Source of the DNA: Anisus vortex
Taxonomy: Eukaryota; Mollusca; Gastropoda; Planorbidae
Reading direction: 5' to 3'
DNA: 64,000 nucleotides
Assembly (NCBI GenBank): GCA_949126835.1
Contig: OX421507.1
Span: forward strand, 14,546,202-14,610,201
The notes beneath the pieces are model-generated. The model saw nothing but the letters and a program-made list of their open reading frames with translations, was not told the origin of the DNA and made no database searches. Of this stretch, positions 30,906-41,995 are shown piece by piece (positions within the stretch are counted from its first letter, which is position 1; each line of letters opens with the position of its first letter). Position numbers and translations under genes: made by a program.

Positions 30906-33042
30906 GGCCTACTACACACAATTTAAAAAAATCGTCAAATCTTTTGATTTCGTTGAAATCATTTGAATAGACTGTTCAAGCAATAAATAATGTCTATATG
31001 TTTTTAAAATCATTTAATATAATTACTTTCCTAACAAAACACTCTATTGGCGCAATATTGATTTAATATAGGTATACTGTCAGGGAATTGTTCTTTTTCT
31101 CCTTGAGGTACTGACCATTTGTACGATGACCTGCAAGCCATGCTGGGATATCGACCTAATAAAGTTTGGATGTATTTTTGGAAATATTTAACACCAATAT
31201 TTGTACTGGTTAGTAATTGCTTAGGTCTTAAATATAGACTGTAGGGGAATCTTCAGAAATTTAGACAAATGCAATACAATGCATAATAAAAGATGTTGCA
31301 AATATATCTGTCTGAACACTATAGTTAACGACAATCAAGACCATCGTTAAATAGAAGGCCGAATCACTACATTTTTCGAAACGTCACATCTGGAGGTAAT
31401 ATAATATATTCATTTATTCATTAAGCCGTGCACAATTCATTTAGGGTGACAATCAACGGTTTATTTTTAATTTTAACACGTAAAGCAGTACTTAGGTTAA
31501 TAGCTTTACGGTCCATGTAGCGCAAAAAACATCTATTTATAAACCATGACAACAATATTATTTCCCTTTATTTTTCCTGCTTATTTTAGACCCTTTGGAC
31601 TGCCGGAATTTTCAGCTTTGAAACCATTGGCTCAGTGTACCCGGGATATGCCAGCTGGGCTGATGGTATTGGAATTGTCGTGTCTCTGCTCCCTATATTA
31701 CCAATCCCTATCATAATGATATGGACGTTAACGCGATTAGAGGGAAGTTTTAAACAGGTTTGTATTTTAATACTTCGGTAAGTTTTATACTAAATAAATT
31801 AAAACATACAACAGTGAGCAATGCTTATTTTTTTAAACCACGTTGTATAAAAATCAGTTTCGTTCTTGAGCATTGTACGATGACAGTCTTTGTTTAAAAA
31901 AAAAAAAGTTCTGTCGATCTGGTGTGGGCGACTGTCTGCTGGGACCTTGGCTTTTCCTGTATGGTGGCACCTTGATGCCAGACCTAGTTGTATAAGCGGG
32001 GTAATTTTGCAGACTTAGAGCGGCAGCGCGTTCGACTGGCGTACTAAAAGTCCTGGATTCGAATCCTGGTGAAGGCTAGAAATCGTTCCCGGGTCTGGAG
32101 GATACCCCCTGCGTCTACCCAGCTCTGACAGGTAGGCTACCTGACTTTAGTTGTGGTAAAGAAAAAGCGGCTGGGCATTGTGCTGGCCACACAATCTCCT
32201 AGTATGCCGTGGCCACAGAAAATGGTAAACGCTGCATCACGGGCCTCATGGAACAAATTGCTCCAACGGGATACCTTACTTGGATCTATAGGTTCCCTCC
32301 TTATTGCTTGTTGACTGACTTTAACAAAATAAATATTCAATTTAACACAAAACCAAAACATTGATTGATAACGTTGACAACAAAATACAATTTTAAGTTT
32401 AGCAAACAAGTGATATTTTGATCCTCCGAGACAGCGAAGCAAACACCACAGCATATAAAGGGGATTGTTTGAGCACTACAATGCCCAGCTGCATTTACTT
32501 TGCACAGCTAGTGTCCATCAGAGGTCACATTCAGGTTCACCTTTTATTCTGTGAAAATATCATAACTGTTTAAATTTGGACTCCAGCCCAATAGCTTATG
32601 AATGGCATGTCATCGTGCTGCCTATTGTGTCCTATCATAACATTGTACTGACAGTGTACATAAAACGTTACGTCAGTCTTTTATTGGACGTCTCCTAATA
32701 TACGTTTTATAAAGTTGTGGCGTCTACGTGGAATGTCGTCTTCGATCCATTACCACTGTATATATAATATTTGAATTATATCACCTCCTCCCACCCCCTC
32801 CCTCATATATATTATTGTAAATGTGAATATTTTCTAATGATAAACAAAAAAAAAACATATGATATTGTAAAAGTATAGTGTTATATTATTTCAATTAATT
32901 GATCCATTTATTTTTGTCAATTTTACCCTAGAGACTACGTGATTCAGTGAAGCCTTCACCCTTGTGGAAACCTGCCATTGATTTTGAACTTGAAGAAGAC
33001 AATATGACGTTTTTAAACCAAAAGAATTCTCAGCTTAAATAG
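17670..33042 (+). CDS. SLC6 Na+/Cl- dependent amino-acid-type transporter (14 exons)
   Basis: Twelve-helix symporter of the plasma membrane. Exons: 17670-17790, 20648-20779, 21463-21610, 22478-22555, 23978-24110, 24626-24760, 25291-25394, 26988-27112, 27630-27742, 28637-28768, 29311-29410, 31108-31208, 31590-31757, 32932-33042. All phases join, giving 566 residues. Hallmarks are RGSWGSW and [10 protein letters not shown] (TM1, Na+ sites), [28 protein letters not shown] (TM4), [15 protein letters not shown] (TM6/7), [12 protein letters not shown] (TM8) and a short C-tail. The TM1 residue that is Asp in monoamine transporters is Gly (MVGLGN), pointing to an amino-acid substrate; YRNGGGAF and LAWIYG recall glycine transporters. 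The second extracellular loop has N-glycosylation sites (NVS, NMT, NKS) but only one of the usual disulfide cysteines. The true start may lie upstream: an AG at 17657-17658 could be an acceptor. Confidence 0.93.
18318..18510. mobile_element. Short hAT MITE (193 bp) next to a longer relative
   Basis: The ends are CAGAGGTCGACGACC and GGTTGCCGACTCCTG, diverged forms of the ends of the neighbouring 1.9-kb element. The flanks are GTATAGAT (18310-18317) and GTATAGAG (18511-18518), a near-perfect 8-bp duplication. The inner sequence (GGCACGC, GGAGCG, GAAATCCTA) also matches the neighbour, so this is an internally deleted member of the same family. Confidence 0.8.
18526..20407 (+). mobile_element. 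hAT transposon with transposase relic (1.88 kb)
   Basis: The terminal inverted repeats CAGGGGTCGGCAACC / GGTTGCCGACCCCTG are perfect over 15 bases. GTATAGAG flanks both sides (18518-18525, 20408-20415). Near 19155-19230 the plus strand reads [13 protein letters not shown], the C-terminal dimerisation motif of hAT transposases, followed by frameshifts and stops. The rest of the ORF is eroded or deleted. It lies in SLC6 intron 1. Confidence 0.88.
21000..21320. repeat. Degenerate ACCATTGTCCTATG-type tandem repeat
   Basis: Words such as GGACTATTACCTTATAG, GACCCATGGCTTATAACCC, GAACCATTTT, GGACCATTGTCCTACG and GAACCATAGCTCTATA follow one another with a period near 13-15 bases but no exact repeat. 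It looks like an old decayed satellite inside SLC6 intron 2. Confidence 0.5.
22922..23751 (+). mobile_element. THAP-domain DNA transposon remnant, copy C, with a nested SINE
   Basis: The ends are GACAAGTCTTAA and TTAAGACTTGTC as in copies A and B. The plus strand starts [13 protein letters not shown], then after a frame change [19 protein letters not shown]. Together these show the THAP features better than A or B: paired Cys, the FP box and the RRWI/VRR helix. A SINE interrupts it at 23311-23557. Without the SINE the element is about 570 bp. It is more diverged than A and B. It lies in SLC6 intron 4. Confidence 0.82.
23311..23557 (+). mobile_element. tRNA-derived SINE, family A, with target duplication
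   Basis: The head GGGGCACGATCGCCGAGCGG and B-box GGGCTCGAATCC are followed by the family body (CCCAGCTCTGATGGGTACC, ATGCCGTGGCCACAG) and the end GGGTACTTTAC. The flanking 14-mers ACTTTTGGTGTTAA (23297-23310) and ACTTTTGATGTTAA (23558-23571) differ by one base and are the target duplication inside THAP element copy C. Confidence 0.93.
24843..25250 (+). repeat. GATA/GACA/AT microsatellite block
   Basis: About 400 bases of tetranucleotide repeats: (GATA)n, then (GACA)n, (GATA)n again, TGGA/TTGA variants and a long (AT)n at about 25147-25188. It lies between SLC6 exons 6 and 7, ending about 40 bases before exon 7. Confidence 0.95.
26388..26637. mobile_element. Hairpin MITE of about 250 bp in SLC6 intron 7
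   Basis: The left end (TATATTCAAAGAC, then ATATGGACCGCTTGCT) and right end (AGCAAGCGGTCCATCTTATT, then GGTCTTTGGTATA) are imperfect inverted repeats of about 40 bases. The inner sequence is AT-rich and non-coding. The superfamily is not assigned; a TA flank is compatible with Tc1/mariner. Confidence 0.65.
26803..26911 (+). pseudogene. Partial tandem duplicate of SLC6 exon 8 and its acceptor
   Basis: This segment is almost identical to 26938-27047, offset by 136 bases. It includes the intron end (CTCTATATAACTGTACCCAG) and the first roughly 60 exon bases, encoding [20 protein letters not shown]. It then runs into TATATATC repeat and a stop codon, without a donor. Use of this acceptor (exon would start 26852) would truncate the transporter in TM7. 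The real exon at 26988-27112 continues normally. Confidence 0.88.
27965..28040 (+). mobile_element. LINE 3'-tail fragment (GATAAG family)
   Basis: CTTGACTCATATCGCGGATAAGCG, GGATGCAATAATTTTCTG (parts shown) and AAGCGTCTG match the LINE tail units at 15.8-16.2 kb and 57.6 kb. It is short and truncated, inside SLC6 intron 9. Confidence 0.6.
28487..28601. repeat. 115-bp element with 16-bp perfect inverted ends
   Basis: ATAACACTGATCTATA at 28487 is repeated as its exact reverse complement at 28586. Inside is GATTGGCAATGTTTTCATA. Related words (CACTGATCTATA, GATTAGCAATGTC) occur at about 49.6 kb and more loosely at 38.0 and 38.4 kb. It is probably a very short MITE, 36 bases upstream of SLC6 exon 10. 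Confidence 0.5.
30118..30905 (+). mobile_element. L2/CR1-like LINE: RT C-terminus and (ATT)n tail
   Basis: The translation reads [37 protein letters not shown] and YKCLN. After an inserted SINE it continues [20 protein letters not shown] and, further on, decayed sequence matching the SWN-LP and TFK-LKTHLF region. The 3' end carries GCGCCATATAAGCATTATTATT with a (TTA)n tail at 30868-30903. That order and the ATT tail are typical of L2-type non-LTR retrotransposons. It is 5'-truncated, frameshifted and inactive, in SLC6 intron 11. Confidence 0.85.
30371..30527 (-). mobile_element. tRNA-derived SINE, family B, nested in the LINE
   Basis: On the minus strand the head is GTCTGGTCCAGTGGTTAGTT followed by CACCGG. 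The body shares CTGCAGG and TAGACCC/AACTCC with copy 1 at 17.4 kb. It interrupts the LINE reading frame between YKCLN and APNYL. GACTCT on both sides may be part of the target duplication. Confidence 0.7.
32015..32283 (+). mobile_element. tRNA-derived SINE, family A
   Basis: AGCGGCAGCGCGTTCGACTGG, B-box GATTCGAATCC, then CCCAGCTCTGACAGG, GTGCTGGCCACAC and ATGCCGTGGCCACAG follow the family order. The end is CGGGATACCTTACTT. It lies in SLC6 intron 13; the open frame across its minus strand is a shadow. Confidence 0.85.
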
Positions 33043-33164
33043 ATAAATAATATATTATTAGAATGCCATATTTTATTGAACTATTGATAATTCGTTTTTG
33101 TTGTTTCTTTTTTTTTTTTTTGGTGAGCATCAACATTTTTTTTAAATTTTATCTTACATATTAA

Positions 33165-33415
33165 GAAGATTATTGTCCTACGCATACGCTCATCCGTGGT
33201 CAGAGTCTATCTAGTCTTGCATTTTAATAAGTCTTTTAGATGATGTTAACCGGCCACGCCCGGATGCCTTTCTGGAAAAAAAAAAGAGTAGGGCTACTTA
33301 GATCTATATGCATTTGTTTTCGCATGAGGGATAAGGAAAAGTGTTTTTGTCCTTATGTTTATCTGAGCATTGTAATAGATTGTTATTGTAATTTATTTAT
33401 AAATTAGAATTTAAT
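33165..33415 (-). mobile_element. LINE fragment (GATAAG family), internally deleted
   Basis: GATTATTGTCCTACGCATACG and CTCATCCGTGGTC are the reverse complement of the LINE tail. Further on, GCATGAGGGATAAGG, GTGTTTTTGTCCTTATG and TTTATCTGAGCATTG are the reverse complement of the ORF2 end seen at 13.2 and 57.4 kb. The middle is missing. It follows the SLC6 stop by about 120 bases. Confidence 0.7.
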
Positions 33416-34181
33416 TATAAGTATCGGCTGATGTTATTTCTACATTGTGTGTAGGCCTATAACGATAATAGGCCTACTAATAAATGGTAGGCTATTAAAG
33501 TTAACCCTGCAGTTCAAATGTTAGTGTGTGTTGTCACCTTGATATGTGTGTCCTGACCTTGAAAAACACGATTACCTTTTACAGCATTGAATATACACCA
33601 ACAAACAAAGGCTATAATTAAAACGGGAAAATACACCAGCACGCACAGGACAGACAAGGAAGTGTGAAAAAAAAATGTGACTCAGTTGTAAACATTTCCT
33701 GTCTGCTTCTGTTAGCTCTCTAAGAAATTTAAGTTAGTTTTTATTTCTTTGTCCTTTTTATAAAAAAAGTTCAAGTTCCTATTATAAAACTTTTCTACAA
33801 TCCGTAGCTATGTGTATATTATTTGTTTAAACGGGAATTCCCACAACAACATCAACATAAGGTAATTTTCCTTTAACGATTTTCTCACTTATAAATAAAT
33901 AACTGTGTGTGTGTGTTTTAAAAAAAATTAAGACTGATTTTGTGGGATGAAATTTAGATCTATTCTTTGACTAATATGAGCATGATAAAATATAATCGTT
34001 ATTTATAATAGGCTACTGTTATGTATGATTATATGCCTATTATTAACAATAAACAGTAGGCTACAGCTACATTCAAAGCTTATAGGCCTACATATTTTCA
34101 GCATATTTTTACAAGAAAATATTATACATTATATGCCTATGAATTCGTTTTAATTACACTATGATAAACACAATTAGGCTA

Positions 34182-34236
34182 ATTAAGGGGACACGGTGGC
34201 CGTTCGACTGACGTACCAAAGGTCCCGGGTTCGAAT
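34182..34236 (+). mobile_element. SINE family A head fragment
   Basis: GGGGACACGGTGGCCGTTCG, GACTGACGTACCAAAGGTCC and GGGTTCGAATTC reproduce the tRNA-like head of SINE family A without the body. Confidence 0.6.
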
Positions 34237-34544
34237 TCATTATCTATTATTCAAACATTAGGCATTAGGCTACTGCGTATCCTAGTTGAATAAAAGATAA
34301 CTGCGAAATAACTCTTATATCTTTTATAAACTATGGGTTATTGAAAATTATTTGGAAAGCAATTGCATATGTATTAACGACACAAAGTACAGCATATTAT
34401 AACAACACAAAGTGCAGCTTCTATTTTATTCAAAAGGTGCGAGAGTTTTTATTTAATAATATTGGATATAGGACTGTTTGTATAGGGTCAATCTTCACTA
34501 AATTGTCTAAAGGCTATTATTATTAGTTACCTTGGTGGCCTTAT

Positions 34545-34588
34545 TAAGGTCGTACTTTAAGGTCGTACTTTAAGGTCGTACTTTAACG
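34545..34588 (+). repeat. Triplicated AAGGTCGTACTTT
   Basis: AAGGTCGTACTTT occurs three times in direct succession. No function is evident; it is a recent small tandem repeat. Confidence 0.85.
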
Positions 34589-35174
34589 ATCTCCCTAAAA
34601 TTTCCCCCACAACACACACAAGGTCATGTGTTTACCAATGTGAAAAGAAACGCAATAAATTCTCATTCATTTTTTTTAAGGCATGTAGTTGTTGTGTATA
34701 TCCCTGTTATCTAAAAAAAGCAACTATCGTCGTCTTCGTGTACTTTTTTAAAATTTTAAAGTGAGTTCAAAGGTCATCAGATCTAAGTGACATTACACAA
34801 CTCCACTGAACAATGCAACTCGTCAATTTCGGGTGTGTTGTTTTTGTGTTCTTATTTCTGTTTTGTTTGGGTTTGTTTGCTTTAGGGGGAGGGGAACTAA
34901 GCCGATAAACAGATCGTATTTAATATAAAAACTCAAGCATTCTGCTATCTACGTCAGACAGTTTAATTTCTAAAGAGAAATAGGCCTACTAGTTAGACCC
35001 CGGTGATTTATTTTTCTCTACAGCCTACTTAAACCTACCTTTTTATTTCATACTATTTTTTTCTAGAAAATTAAAACTCTGAAATTATTACATAGATCTA
35101 GATCTAGTTAATTGATATACTTTTAACGTTTCACCTATTATAAAGTAGTTAGCAAAAAAATGTTAGTTTATATA

Positions 35175-35540
35175 TCAGAGTAACCCTTCTATTGCCCCCC
35201 CCCCCCCGCCGCAACCCTTCACTATTTCCCTCCAACCACCGACAAATAATTTGCACAATCTCCCCTCCCCCCCCCCACTTGCTCTATGTGACCTCCCCCT
35301 CCCCTTGCCCCCTGTCCCCCCCCAACCGTACCCTTTAGTTTTATTTTGTTCAGATCGAAATAGAGAAAGTAGAATATAGGCCAAGAATTGTTTATTATAA
35401 AAAGTAACATTGTTGACGTCAACTTATCTTTCCCTCCCCGTACCCATGTCAACAATGATTATTGTCAAACATTTTCAACCCCTTCCCCATCCCATTTTGT
35501 TGACATAAGTCGTCATAAGTAATGGACGACCCCTAAGCCC
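35175..35540. repeat. Poly-pyrimidine/purine dispersed repeat
   Basis: Long C runs (35196 onward), CCTCCCC tracts, then GTTGACGTCAACTTATC, TGTTGACATAAG and AATGGACGACCCC. The last words are shared with the poly-G repeat at 15.25-15.42 kb. The glycine-rich open frames on the minus strand are products of the G/C runs. Confidence 0.6.
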
Positions 35541-36029
35541 AACAGCCCAACAATGTAGCTGTAAATATCCAAAACGTGTCAAGTGTTTTTATTGGCATCT
35601 AATGTAAAAAAAAAAAAAAAAAAGCTCAAGTTAGATTACAAGCCATTCACTTAACATTCTATGACAAGGGCATTCAGTAAGGAAACTTAAAGTAATGAGT
35701 GCCTAATTAATAAAGTTTGTTCACGCTCAATGGTGATAATTGATCCATCGTAACTCCGTGTTGGGTGATTCGTTGATGGTTGATGAAATACCTTATTTTT
35801 GTTGGCATCCTAAGAATGTTAGAATCTATCTAGCAATAGTAATTTTGCACATAGATCTATATATATTTTACGTCATTGTGCCACAAAAGGAATTCTATAC
35901 AACTAGTTCAGCCACATGTTATGAAAATTTAATTCAATTGTTAATAAATATTATGTATTTTTAAAAAATTCAGTTAAAAGGTGTAGGGGCGTGTCTGACC
36001 GATAATATCATGTCAATAATTGATCTTTC

Positions 36030-36445
36030 TGAGAGAAACATCCGTCTACAGGAAAGGGGATGAGAGAATCCCAAATGACTTGCTCCACGCAGAACTTACC
36101 GGTGGCAAAAAAAAATGTAATAGGTCGTCCACATCTTAGATTTTAAGCATCTGCAAGCGCGATCTCAATAGTATAGATACAGACATTGGAAAGTGGGAAA
36201 TTCTGGATCAGGACAGAAGTAGTTGGATGAATGCCCTACACGTCGGTCTGAATGCTGGAGAAGAAAATCGTCGAAGCGAAAAGAGTAGCAAATTTAAAAA
36301 GTACAAAATCTGACTCCAGCCCAACACTAGATGTTCTGCACTCACATGACAGAGCCACAACAGAACACTGCAGAGCTGGTTCAAATCCAATCGAATGGCG
36401 CACGAAACCAAATTGCCTTTCACGACTAAGGAATCAATGAATGAA
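36030..36445 (+). mobile_element. LINE ORF2 C-terminal fragment
   Basis: The reading frame gives RKGDERIPNDLLHAELTGGK, then in shifted frames RPHLRF-like and STDTDIGKWEILDQDRSSWM, NALHVGLNAGEE. This is the post-RT region (R-L-x-GELxxGKR, RPxLRxKD, W-x-x-A-x-DRxxWR) of one animal LINE group. Frameshifts and stops show it is dead. Confidence 0.65.
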
Positions 36446-38297
36446 TGAATGGGACCACAATAAAACGTTTGACTTGTCGTGTTGTGGCTCACGGGCAACC
36501 TGTTGTGAACTTCTTTTCAAGATGATGTGTTTTCTCAAAATTTCTATTGCATCCCTCTTTCAACAAGGCACGTCTTTCAAAATACTTTTTTTCATAACAA
36601 AAGACGCGGGAGCAACAGGGCGCAGGACTTTATTGTGAGCGATATATTTTTACTATTTGTGGTCAGAAGTACTTTTTTTCACTGACGTCTTCCCCAAACT
36701 CACATACATGATACTGTGGGTCTTTGACAAGTGGAGAAATAATTGACAATGGATGACTGGACAGATTTTGTACACAAAACTTAACAAGTATAGTACTCCA
36801 CTTAGTTCCCTTGGCTTGTCACCACCTCTTTTCCATCTTAGTAATATTAACTCTTTGTAATACTCATAACTGTTTCACATCTTATTTGATGTAGAATGTA
36901 GAGGTGAGTGTGAAATATTCCATCAGAGAAACTGAAGAAAGAAAATAAGAAAAAGAAGAGAGAGAGCGTAGGAGAGAGGAAAGAGTAAACAGTTCCAAAC
37001 CATTATCTACGCGAAGTAAAGTGCAGTCGCACTGAAACTATAGTGATAAAAAAAACAATAACATGTGGACACATTATGTCATATATACATGCGATAATTG
37101 ATATTGATATCTTTGGGTTCAAAGTGTATAAGGATAACAACATTACAAAAGGGTCATCAATTACGTACAAGGAAAATATTAAAGGTAATGAAATTTTATG
37201 CAAGCAAATAGAATCGTACCAAGTACCAATCAAGCTTTTCACCATCACCATCTAATGACATCTTTGAAACCTGGTATGTTCTTAAGTATACTTTTGTTAA
37301 ATTATTGTCAGAAATGTGAATTTAAATAAAGGGACAGTATCAAAACTTTGGTGTTTGTCTTGGGTCACATGGTTTTCTCCCTTCGCCATTACAACTCTGC
37401 GTTGTGGCACAACGGTACAAAGCCTTGACCTTCTCGGTAGAAATATAAGTACTTAGTGACATAGTCGGTATATGGTTTAATCCTATCGCGTTCGCTGTAT
37501 TAATGTTTATCTAACATGAGAAAGTTGAAAGGCTAGAGCAATCTGGTACTGTCAACACCTCTATTTATGGAAACGTAAATGCATCAATAATTATTATTGA
37601 CTGTGTGTTGTATGCCATTGATATTTTCCTATCATTGTGAGTACAATTATTGTTTATCTTACATGTACATTTTTTGATAGAGGATTTAATTAAGTTACTA
37701 TTGAACTCATAGAATAATCAATTACTTTTGATTATTTTAACTCAATTAATTTAATTAGTTTACATTACGGTTATTAGTATATAGGCTAATAAATGTGTAA
37801 TGAGTTTGTCAAAAATGTGTAGGCAAAATGATAATATATGGGTCTGCACCATAAGGCTATCTTGCAATTTCTTTTTAATATGCACCCACCCCCACCCCCA
37901 TCCCACTTTGAAAAATTAGCCGAATAGCTAATAGCATCTAAGTAGCCTACATAATAATATATATTTTCTTAAGGGGGGGGGAGAAATAATTTTACGTTGG
38001 TATGGCTTAAGATGAATCACTGACCTATGGATTGGCAATACAGGCATAAAGTATAAGCTTATAATGTTTTACTGCCACAGATCGGGTATAGAGTCTATAT
38101 CACAACAACATTTATTTACTTTTTGACAGAAATCGCCCTAATGTTAAAATGACTAAGCCTATACAATAAAACAAAAACAAGATAGCCATGAAAATTTGAC
38201 TTTGCAGCAGATATAAAGTGTAAAGCCTACATTCATAACAAATTTATGTTAAAATAAACAAATAAACTTTGAGCTTTTATTGTATTAAAAAACTATA

Positions 38298-38342
38298 TAT
38301 ATATATATATATGTATATATATGTAGAGAGAGAGAGAGAGAG
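38298..38342 (+). repeat. (AT)n(GA)n microsatellite
   Basis: Alternating AT is followed by eight or so GA units. It is adjacent to SINE-bearing sequence and no gene is affected. Confidence 0.9.
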
Positions 38343-38692
38343 ATCTGTGAGTTTAATGCATAATTTCTAAAGCAAAATTATTTATTCCATGCGTTCGCCA
38401 TTTTTATACACCATCACTGATCTATAAAATTATATTTTTTTAAACACCGACCTGTAAATACATTTCAGGTGACAATCACTTCCCAATGGTTGAACATTTC
38501 GGCCTACTTAATGTATTAAATTTTATGAAATAAAAAAAATTAAATTTAAATAAATAATACAACAAGAACAGAACCCAAACATATGTATTTTTTTTAAAGA
38601 AATATCCAACTTGTCCATTATAAACTTTATTAAACACTAATCTGTTTGTAAAAAACTTCATGCAAAAAAATAAAAATAAATACCCAATACCA

Positions 38693-38956
38693 TAGCCGAG
38701 CGGCAGCTCGTTGGACTGGCGATCAGATAAACCTGGGTTCGAATCCTGGTGGCGGCTAGTATTTTTCCCAGGACTTGAGGGTGTCCCTGAGTCTATCCAG
38801 CTCTTATGGGTACATGTCATTAGTTGGGGTAAAGTAAAGGCGGCTGGGCATTGTGCTGGCCACACATCCCCAAGTATGACGTGGCCACAGAAACTGGTGA
38901 ACGCTGCTTCACCAGCCCTATGATCAGTTTGGTCCGAAGGGTACTTTACTTTACTT
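38693..38956 (+). mobile_element. tRNA-derived SINE, family A, full-length copy
   Basis: The head GCCGAGCGGCAGCTCGTTGG, B-box GGGTTCGAATCC, body CCAGCTCTTATGGGTAC and GTGCTGGCCACACATCC, and end GTCCGAAGGGTACTTTACTTT are all present. It retains every segment of the family and is among the least diverged copies. Confidence 0.9.
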
Positions 38957-40074
38957 CTACTTATCCTACTTACAGTATTTTAATAAGGACAGCTGGGTCC
39001 TCTTGTAGCCTATATAACCAGGTTGTATATAACCAGATTGGATTTGACTATTGTTAATAAATGTCTACTTTATTGGCACTATTCTTCAATCAGAAAGAAA
39101 CAATCATCTGAAGAAAAAAACAACAACAACAAACGAAACAAGCAGACGTAAATATATGACAAGCCTGTCCATACTATCAATTCAAGACGTTTGGCAGCGA
39201 TTTCTCTACCGAACACCATTTTGACCTGCTTGAAAGATATATCATATGGGTAACTTCAAAACTTTAAGGTAAAATGTATTTATTATTTTTTGACGCACAG
39301 GCTAATGCAAATTGTATATAGTGAAAACAATCTATGAATCATGTTCTTATGGGGCACGTTTTACCATTGTGTACGCTTCGTCACTTTATTATTGGGGGTT
39401 TATATTACAGACAATAATATAAACACCATTCATAAAAAGACAAAGCGTACAAAAAGCTTTTTTTACATTTATTTTCTTTATTACAAAACATAGCATTTTC
39501 CTACACTTTTATCATCTTATAAATCATTCGTGTTTATACTAAATGTTTATTGTTAATCACTGTCATTGATACTTTCAACTATTTCTTCCTGACAGTAGTG
39601 TAATTAGAGAAAATGACACCCTGAGAGAAAGTTAAAATGCCCGCATATCTATAATGTTAGATCTTGTATATTAAGAAGCTAGCGAAGGGAGTAACGCTGC
39701 GTACTGTGATGAGTTGCAGAGATAGATTGAATGATAAATAGGCACAGTTCTTACTTTAAACTTAAGAACATTTACGCATCGAATGTGATTCAATAGTTAA
39801 TCATAGCTCACCTTGATTATAGGAGAAGTAATTAATATTTTAAAAATTTAAATATTTTAATTTGTTCAATTTCTAATCTTGGGTAAAACAGACATTAAGA
39901 CTTGAAAAAGGTAATGGGAATTTAAACGAAATGGGACTTGTGTAATCAAGTCAATTTTCCATTTGTTTGGATCAATAAAGTAATCTTATCTTGTTTTGAA
40001 AGGGGAAGCGTGTAGAGCTCATATTAGAAACGAACATCTAAAATCCACATCAATCGAATAGCATTATTATTTAA

Positions 40075-40325
40075 ATGATGTCCAGCAAGGGATTGAATAT
40101 ATTGAGAAAGGCAACAACACATTCGACTATGAAGGCTTTTGCAAGGAATAAACCAGGTGCAAGACGGAGGGGAAGACTCGGGAACACCTGGTGGATAGAA
40201 CTAGAAAAGGATGTGCAACTGACCGAGAGGAGCTGGAAAGAGTTAGAGAAGATAGCCAGAGACAGAACGACAGTGAAAAGAAATTGTTAATGTCCTATGT
40301 TCCACAGGAGAGTTGATAATGAAGA
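40075..40325 (+). mobile_element. LINE ORF2 C-terminus fragment
   Basis: A 71-codon frame reads GARRRGRLGNTWWIELEKDV, then RSWKELEKIARDRTTVKRN. This is the standard end of one LINE class (RRRGRPxxTWxRxLExD, LxxIAxDRxxWR). The next bases, CCTATGTTCCACAGGAGAG, match the usual LCPTGxx ending in another frame. It is a fragment, not a host gene. Confidence 0.78.
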
Positions 40326-41562
40326 AGAAGAAAGCATTGAAAAGCACGAGCACAATCTTCTTAGTTTCAGTAGTAACTGTTGAGCGAAATGGCCCAAAGC
40401 CTCACATCTGTCAAATTATCACATTTCAAAATCTTCGCTAATAAAGTAATGTTGCCCTACTTCACTAAATCGTCGTATCTTTTTCGAACCCCCCCCCCCC
40501 ACACACACACACATTTTCCCATACCATGAAGAAAAATTAAATAATTGAAAAGTAACAACAACAGGCATTAACAATAAACGTTAAGTATAAACAAGTGTGA
40601 TTTATAAGATGTAGGAACTGACCAGTTTTTAAAGAAAATAATTGAGAGCTTATTATATTGGTTTCTGTAACTTTAAAAAAAAAACAGGTTTTCTATGCTT
40701 TTTTTTAAGGTGGCTAACATTAGAGTGTTTTCCGAAGCTGTGTTTTTTTAATGCTATCACACAGTGTTAATAGAGATTAGCTGTACAAAATACTCTATTG
40801 GTAACATTATAAATTTATATCCTAAATATCAGCAATAAATTCAACGACATCATATGGCCCGGCTCAGTGTTCAACTTTATCTTGATATCTGGCTGCCTAA
40901 CTGCCGTGAGATTCAGTCACATCACGTGGCTTGAATCTGCCAGATTGAGGCTGCAAACGTTGGAGAGATTCGTATTTCAGTCGAACGGTAAGTTCATCAC
41001 AACTATGTAAGTTTGTCAATTGTATCGATGCACTAACAGGTGCACATGTTGGCGTCGTCATCCACATAATATTATTAAAGAAATGATGAGAGTTAACAAT
41101 ATTTTGTGTTTGGCGAAATTGTGAGGAGGGGAATTGGAGGGAGGAGAATTAGAAAGGCCAAGTAATCTGAAGTCAATAAATCGATATCATCAAGCATTTT
41201 TTTTTAAATAATTATAATGAATATTTTCTTTTTAGACTTAACATTTTTCATGTTGATTTTTTTATTTATTTAATAAAATCGAGCTTTACACTCTCAAAAT
41301 CAGTGGCGTAAACTATGGAAAATTGCACCTGGAGAGGTTATACTTGGCGCCTTTTCTAAATGTAAATTTGCATTTATTAGTAAGCTAACATACCTAGATG
41401 TTAAGAAAGTGTCAGTTCAGCGCTAACCCAAATGTTTGCATCTGAGGCGGGCGCCCGCTCCGCCCCCCCTTCTCTAGTTACCCTACCACTCGAAATAAAA
41501 AGCTAAACAAGTAAAAAGATTGCACCTCACCAATAAAATTGCGCCAGACCAAATGTTTGTGA

Positions 41563-41995
41563 CACCGTTTAAAGTCAAATGCTGATGACACCATTCAAAG
41601 TCAAATGTTGATGACACCATTCAAAGTCAAAAGGTAATGACATCATTCACAATCAAATGCTAATGACACCATTGAAAATCAAATGCTGAGGACACCATTT
41701 AAAGTCAAATGCTGATGACACCATTCATTAAGTCAAATGCTGATGACACCATTCAAAGTCAAATGCTGAGGACACCATTCAAAATCAAATGCTGATGACA
41801 TCTTTCAAAGTCAAATGCTGATGACACCATTCATTAAGTCAAATGCTGATGACACCATTCATTAAGTCAAATGCTGATGACACCATTCAAAGTCAAATGC
41901 TGATGACACCATTCAAAGTCAAATGCTGATGACACCATTCAAAGTCAAATGCTGATGACATCTTTCAAAGTCAAATGTTGATGACACCATTATAG
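41563..41995 (+). repeat. 26-bp minisatellite, about 17 units
   Basis: Units of 26 bp contain AAATGCTGATGACACCATTC followed by AAAGTC. Some carry ATTAAGTC with two extra bases. The array is contiguous and moderately diverged at its left edge. It lies upstream of the first visible CPT1 exon. Confidence 0.93.

Noticed and set aside
35175..35455. Glycine-rich open frames on the minus strand
   Set aside because: They translate C/G homopolymer runs of a dispersed repeat and have no protein-like composition elsewhere.
37003..37255. Overlapping open frames on both strands
   Set aside because: AT-rich, no recognisable motif and no splice context; opposite-strand openness without homology is not enough.
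41302..41480. Transposon start CAGTGGCGTAA
   Set aside because: The word resembles hAT-type ends (also GGCTACGCCACTG at 29.12 kb), but no matching opposite end or target duplication could be found at either place.
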